From assembly GCA_009760855.2 (NCBI GenBank), contig WPIO01000080.1:991001-1055000 (forward strand): a stretch of DNA of 64,000 nt, in the 5' to 3' direction. The notes below the pieces were generated by a model. It was not told the origin of the DNA. It made no database searches and saw only the letters and a list, made by a program, of their open reading frames with translations. Below, piece by piece: positions 59,280 to 64,000 of the stretch. The stretch comes from Cristatella mucedo (lineage: Eukaryota > Bryozoa > Phylactolaemata > Cristatellidae). A program made the translations under genes and the position numbers. Position 1 is the first letter of the stretch. Each line of letters opens with the position of its first letter.

Positions 59280-60684
59280 TGAGAGAGATCTCGCTCGCCA
59301 TCCTGCAGAGCACATGTCGAGAGCTCTGCGTATGGCTTGGAGGTCAGTGACAGAGGTAGAGAGAGGTAGATGGATGGGGGCGAGAAAAAGAGGAAGATGG
59401 ATCTCGCGAGATCTTGCGCGATAAGCAGAACGATGGCAGCCGAAAGCGAGCGTTGCTGATCGCAGTCTCGCGATTTCTAGGGGCTCGACGACGTGGGCGA
59501 GCTCGAACCGAGCCCCGGGTCTGGTGGTTGGCGGCACCAGACCTCGCCGCTGTCAACGCCGTCAGTCGGGACGCCAGTAGGGTCGGACGAGGCGGCCCCC
59601 GCGGAGCCGCCGCGCGCCCGGAGCTGTAGCAAATATCTGCTCCTCCGCACGTCGCCGCACGTAGCCGAGCGGCCGCGGCCGCCGCTTCTCGAGTCGCCGA
59701 CGCCGAGCTTAGCCGCAGCCGCTGCGAAGCATGGCATGGCTCGAACTCAGCCGCCGACGTGTCTATTTCCGACCTCTTCCGCCGATGCGACGAGGTGACG
59801 TGGCGCCGACAGTCGCGCGCTCGCTGCGCCCACCCGCAGGTTTCCTACCTTGACCGGAAATAGGAAGACGGAGCCTTACCGCGACCCCCCTCCCGCACCG
59901 TATCCCGAACCGCTAAAGCGTAGGCTGACATCGTAGTTTCGCGCCTGCACGCGCGGCTGCGGCGCCGCCAGCATATTCTCGTGAGTGAATGAGCAGCTCG
60001 GTTCGATCACGTGATTTCTCGCATTCGCCGTCGATTCGTCATGGTCCCGCCGGCCGCCGCAGCGGAAGCGCTTGTCTCTCCCGACCTTCTGCTGTCATAT
60101 AGACGAGGCTGCTTGAACGTCCTTGAACCCTCGGTTTATGTACGTAAAGCGGAAGCGCACAAGCGAAGCGGCCGGCGTGGCGCCCTCGCACGAAACGAGT
60201 TCCGCTAGCGCACTTCCGCTTCCTCGGGCTCGAATGTCTGACCTTGAATCGTCGTCTGACCTTGACTCGTCTGACGCCGTTGCCGAGCGCATCGGACGCC
60301 GGCGCCGCCGGCGTTCGTCGCCATTTTTTCAGGCGTCACAAGCGAACGCAGACGCTCGAGTCGCGCCTCCCGTCGACCGAGGACGCTGCGGCTGAGTCGC
60401 GGCCCGTGCAGAAGCACAGGCGCGGCAGTCGGCACCGCACCAGCGCCCAGCTGACGGCGGCGGCGGCGGCGACGACGACCGGTCGCTTCGCTGTTGCCGC
60501 TCACGGCCCGTTGTCTGCCGCCAGGGACCCGCTCTGTCCCGTCCACGGCGAGGCGTCACGGCGGCGCACTGCCACGCACGATCTCCGACGATGGTGCCGC
60601 GAATCGGCGAACGAAACCGCCGGTCGCGAATCGGCGGCCAGTTGCCCTGAACGTCGGCGTCACCGCGGCCAGCCGTCCGGGTGA
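57195..60684 (+). CDS. Unrecognised four-exon gene, 388 residues, basic and probably disordered
   Basis: Exons: 57,195-57,261; 58,438-58,871; 59,481-59,794; 60,333-60,684 (1,167 bp). Intron phases (1, 0, 2) match at every junction; donors are gtactg, gtgagg and gtgacg; acceptors are tgcctcag, gatttctag and attttttcag. The protein starts MAKATGAAAAAPPLPRRSRS. It is rich in Ser, Thr, Pro and Ala with Arg-rich patches (RWRRRRK at about 161-167; RRHKR at 272-276) and alanine runs. There is no signal peptide, membrane segment or known domain; I recognise no family. Basic, disordered composition would suit a nuclear or RNA-binding role, but that is only a guess. The ATG sits in a CpG-rich segment. 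Weak points: the third donor directly precedes an in-frame tga, and a G5 run in exon 2 lies next to a better-looking alternative frame. Confidence 0.5.
57937..58106 (+). mobile_element. SINE-2 copy in intron 1 of the plus-strand gene
   Basis: It reads tggtgagccgtgatggcaca, ctaggtaaggcggttgcttt, gttcgaatcctgcgttgggc and the end aaaagaggctgttgaatcag. Confidence 0.88.
58138..58305 (+). mobile_element. Second SINE-2 copy, 30 bp after the first
   Basis: It reads ttagccatgatggctcacta, ggtaaggtggttgcttttca, gggttcgaatcctgtggcgg and the end aaaagaggctgctaaatcag. It has the same orientation as its neighbour. Confidence 0.88.
58980..59222. repeat. 12-bp minisatellite, about 20 units, then GA tract
   Basis: The unit is gagacaaagacg with variants, followed by (GA)n to about 59,275. 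It lies in intron 2 of the plus-strand gene. Frames over it are artefacts. Confidence 0.95.
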
Positions 60685-61134
60685 CGCGAGGCGCCTGGAG
60701 CCGAGCGGCGCATTTCGGCCAGCCGCAGATAAATTCAAGCGGCGGCGGCAGTGACTACCGACTTACGCGAGACTTACGTTCAGTACGACGGCGGACAGTC
60801 GCGGGGCGGCGGAGAAAACATCGCGATGTCTGACATCAGGCCTGCTATGCAGAAACGATTAAAAACTCCGCTAAGTAACACAGATGAATACGATATAAAC
60901 TCAGCTAAGTAACTCCAATAAGGACGATGAAAATTTCGCTAAATAACTCCGGTAGAGACTATAAAAACTCCGCCACATAACTCCGATAAAGACGATAAAA
61001 ATTATGATAAATACGATAAAATGTCCCTCGCGAAGGATTGCAGTCGCATGAAAATTCATCGGAAATCATTTGTCAATAGTACCATTTGTCATTCTCGACT
61101 CATGTTCACAAAGTTGTATAAAAATATTACTAAA

Positions 61135-61140
61135 AATAAA
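61135..61140 (+). terminator. Polyadenylation signal of the plus-strand gene
   Basis: AATAAA (in ctaaaaataaaagatagc) lies about 450 bp after the stop at 60,684. It is the first good match downstream in this direction. Confidence 0.45.
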
Positions 61141-61199
61141 AGATAGCACCCTTTAAACTAACCCCGAATACATAGCCACAGACTCCGACGCCGCGACGC

Positions 61200-62000
61200 C
61201 GCACCGACATGGCGCGAGGCGTCCGAAGGCACGGAGCCCCGCGAGCGCCGAGCTTTCCAGCACCACGTGACTACCGCCGCTCGTCGCGTCCTCGAGCGGA
61301 TAGTTTGTTTCGCCGTTCTTTGCGTGTAGCAGCTCGTTACGTGCCACGCGCCGCTGCTTTGCTTGTTGTCTCTCCGAGGGCGTGCTCCTTAAGCGGAAGT
61401 ACGATGACCAAGTGCAAAATGACTCGCCAAGGTATTATCCTCGTCTTTTATTCACGTTCCTCTTATTTCTCTCCATTTCTTCCTCTCGTGAGGTTTTCAC
61501 GTTCCGTCGCTAGGGACGACCATCTGCGCGCTCGTCGTCTCGTCTCGCCTCGCTCGTAGCGAGAAACGTAAGCCGGAACTTGGCCAGGGCAGCGCTCACC
61601 GAATCCTTATGAACAGCTATTCCTTCCTGCCTGCACGCCCATATCGAGGTCTAATGGTATAGCCGGTAGACAAGAAAATGGCACGGACTCAAGATGTCCG
61701 CAGGAAAATAAAATTCACGAGAACTTTGCGTGCGTCACAGCAAGCAATATCGACCGCTTAACGCTGCTGCTGGGCAGCTTTTAAAGTATCGCTCGTTACG
61801 GCCGACATTACGGCGTTGCCGCGAATGACTAGGTCGTCACAGCGAGCGAGCGATGACATCACCGCAAGCGACGAGGTCGCACCGTGAGGCGAGGTCGCAC
61901 GGCGCGACGCTCAGCGCCCGCTCGCGGTCGGCTGTGCGGTCGCAGCGCGTCATCTCGGGCAAAGCGTCTGCGGCGCAAGTGACGGCGCTAGCGCTTCCTG
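61200..62000. other. Intergenic stretch between two convergent genes
   Basis: ATG at about 61,402 begins MTKCKMTRQ followed by a gtatta donor-like sequence and could be a first exon, but no partner exon was found. Long frames on both strands at 61.8-62.5 kb mostly shadow the minus-strand exon. Confidence 0.35.
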
Positions 62001-62016
62001 TAATCCGACTGTCACT

Positions 62017-62022
62017 TTTATT
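62017..62022 (-). terminator. Polyadenylation signal of the minus-strand gene
   Basis: tttatt on the plus strand gives AATAAA on the minus strand, about 160 bp after the stop at 62,180. Confidence 0.45.
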
Positions 62023-62179
62023 GGTTCGTTTCTCGAGTGACTTCGTTGCAGCCGTTGCGCGCCAGCGCGCGCGCGTACTCCGTTCGCGCGAGGCGAGTCC
62101 ACTTTGTCTCCCCATCCGAGAGCCGACGACGACTCGGTCCGCGCCCTGCCGACGCCGATATCCGACGACCGGGCCGCGG

Positions 62180-63894
62180 TCACACACCGTCGCTGCTCCG
62201 CTCCGCTCCCGCTCGCGCTTCCGCCGGAAGCGGAAGTGCGAGCGGCTGCGGATGCGGCGAGCTCCAGCCGGCCGGCCGGTGCGCCAGCAGCTGCGAGAAC
62301 TTGACGTCGCCCCACGCCGGCAGCGAGTAGATCGGCTCCATCGTTTCGCGCAGCGTCGTCTGCCCCCTGAATGTGCACTCGGGCAGGAAGTAGTTGTGCT
62401 CGTCCGCCACCGACTGACCCGCGTCGGCGGTGAGACAGAGCGCGTTCGCGCCGTACCGACGCTCCGTCCACCACGTGATCGAACGCAAAATGTACAGCGA
62501 ACCTTGAACGGAGTCAATAGAGCTCTCGAGCTTAAGAAAATAAATTTTTGCTTTGATGTCACTTATGATTGCGCCTGATCGATTCAGCAAATTGTGCAGA
62601 TATTGCCGCCGAGGGTTGGTACCGGAAGACGCGGCATGTGGCTGCGACGTTACTGTCGAAGTATAGCAATAACATGCAGGACGGGAAAGTGCTTGCAGCC
62701 CTGCTACCTTCGAGCCATAGTGATATCCGTTGGTGGAGGCAAGTGAGCCATGCGTACCCTACATCTCACGCGGCTATAGTTGTCCACCCCAGCGGCTGGA
62801 TAATATAGATCGGACCAATCAGAACAAGAATCAGAATCAGAACCAATCAGAATCAGAACAAGACGCGTCGGTTGGCCTAAAGCCACGCGGGCTTAGCTAC
62901 CGCGGGAGATGAGCTGCCGCGTTACAGACCCGCGCCAATAGGATGCGCTGCTCACGTGAGACCTGCGCATAGCGTTGCGAGAGAACTTGCTCTCTTTCTA
63001 CGTAGTTTGCATACGCGGCAAGACGATATACAATATTCGTGGGCCAAGCCAGTAGCGTGCAGCAGATCGCGCAGCAGATCATGCAGCAGATTGCGTGAGC
63101 AGAAATATAATGATAGATAACAAGAGAAATGAGAGCCACGATAACGGCAACAGATAACGATATAATAATTATAGATAATTATAGCGCGTAGTGATAATGG
63201 CAGTGATAGAAATGAGAGCCTCCCCCGCTGCGCCCAGCGACGCCGAGTCGCCTCGCTACGGACCGCCAAGACTGCGAACAGCGCCAGGCGGCGGCGCCAT
63301 GAAGGGCGCCGCCGCTCCCTCTCACGGCGGCTCGTGGCCGATAGGCGTCGCAAGAGTCGCCGGAAGAAGCCGTTGTCGGCGGCGCGCGGCGGCCGCTCAC
63401 CGCTGTTCTTCTCCTGCAGCACGAGCCAGGCCCGGTGCTTTTGCCTCCAGTTCGCGCCGACAATGGTGGCGGAGGCGCGGCCGGAGGCGCGGCCGGAGGC
63501 GCTGTCGTCGCCGTCCTCGGCCTGGCAGTACTCGATGCCGTCGTAGAAATTGAACGGGAAGCCCTTGGAGCGCGAGTCGGCGACTGCGTCGTGCGCGACG
63601 ACGGCGACGCCCGCGCCCGCGCCCGTAGCCTCGTCGTGGTGCCTCAGCTTGTCGAGCGCGTGCCGCTCGGACGTGTCAAGGTTGGCGCTGCCGTACCAGG
63701 GCGTCGCCGCCGTCGCCGCGTCCGCAGCGCAGCAGAGCGCGCCGTATTGCGGCAGTTCGTACGTGATGCGCCCGCCGTTGCTGTACTCGCAGCAGGCCCG
63801 ATACTCGAGGCAGCCTTGAACCCAGCCGAGGCACCAGTGCCGCGAGTGCTCGCCGTCCGAGTCCGCCACGTGCACCTTCACCGCGGCGTGAGCT
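62180..63894 (-). CDS. Unrecognised cysteine-containing protein, 3' part (two exons), 5' end outside the window
   Basis: Exons: 63,894-63,401 and 62,502-62,180, the latter ending in TGA. The first is preceded by a ccgcgcag acceptor and followed by a gtgagc donor; the second has a gttcaag acceptor. The junction is phase 1 on both sides and completes a Gly codon (LVLQEKNS-G-SLYILRSITWW). The fragment is about 271 residues. It contains a Cys-rich part near its start (HWCLGWVQGCLEYRACCEYS, then GALCCAADAA), a run GFPFNFYDGIEYCQAEDGDD, and AWLVLQEKNS. The second exon reads ALCLTADAGQSVADEHNYFL, PECTFRG and SLPAWGDVKFSQLLAHRP. Alternating hydrophobic segments and paired cysteines suggest an extracellular beta-rich fold, but I recognise no family. 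No ATG fits the first exon, so earlier exons lie beyond 64,000. Confidence 0.6.
63470..63505. repeat. 12-bp repeat within the coding exon, three units
   Basis: gaggcgcggccg-type units repeat in frame and encode Ala-Ser-Gly-Arg repeats on the minus strand. This small expansion keeps the reading frame. Confidence 0.7.
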
Positions 63895-64000
63895 CTGCGC
63901 GGCGACCGCGAGCGAGCGAGCGAGCGAGGTGAGTCGCGCTGCTGTGTCACGGCGAGGCGCTGCCCAGGCGACGCAGGGCGACGGCTAAAGCGAGGCGGCG

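Noticed and set aside
58455-59537. Long minus-strand and plus-strand frames across the 12-bp repeat
   Set aside because: They depend on the minisatellite (a multiple of three) staying open. The real exons lie on the plus strand on either side.
61837-62578. 241-codon frames on both strands
   Set aside because: They overlap the minus-strand exon 62,180-62,502 in wrong frames and owe their length to high G+C content, which makes stops rare.

Overview
This is a window of nuclear DNA from an animal, almost certainly an invertebrate. The reasons are spliced genes with GT-AG and GC-AG introns, tandem-repeat galectin genes, L2-type non-LTR retrotransposons, tRNA-derived SINEs, long GA/CT microsatellites and a degenerate satellite of about 173 bp. 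Nothing is bacterial: there are no operons, no Shine-Dalgarno starts and no compact gene order. I cannot name the phylum from sequence alone. Most long open frames are read-throughs of microsatellites or shadows of repeats. The real host genes are split into short exons and had to be assembled by hand from splice sites and intron phases.

Layout. 0-14 kb is repeat-rich: two large L2-like copies (about 2.03-4.99 and 7.23-10.0 kb), a 13-bp minisatellite, a 1.3-kb CT/GA block and a second L2 family. 14.2-22.2 kb (minus strand) holds a decayed tandem-repeat galectin gene, galectin A. Its first carbohydrate-domain exon is broken by a 17-copy 16-bp minisatellite, and L2 and SINE copies sit in its introns. 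22.8-29.1 kb holds two degenerate arrays of a ~173-bp satellite in opposite orientations. 29.1-32.4 kb is a large inverted repeat. 32.9-38.5 kb (minus strand) holds an intact eight-exon tandem-repeat galectin, galectin B, predicted at 292 residues, with a TATA box 83 bp upstream of the ATG. 39-57 kb is again mostly repeats: SINEs, LINE ends, minisatellites and hairpins. 57.2-61.1 kb (plus strand) holds an unrecognised four-exon gene, predicted at 388 residues, Ser/Pro/Arg-rich and probably disordered. 62.2-63.9 kb (minus strand, convergent with it) holds the 3' two exons of an unrecognised cysteine-containing protein whose 5' end lies outside the window.

Galectins A and B are head-to-tail paralogues with the same exon sizes, phases and promoter layout. 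They look like a tandem duplication in which one copy has decayed. The transposon content is coherent: the most frequent tRNA-type SINE ends in the same hairpin as the L2 family, so L2 is its likely source of mobilisation. I see no other gene partnership in the window.
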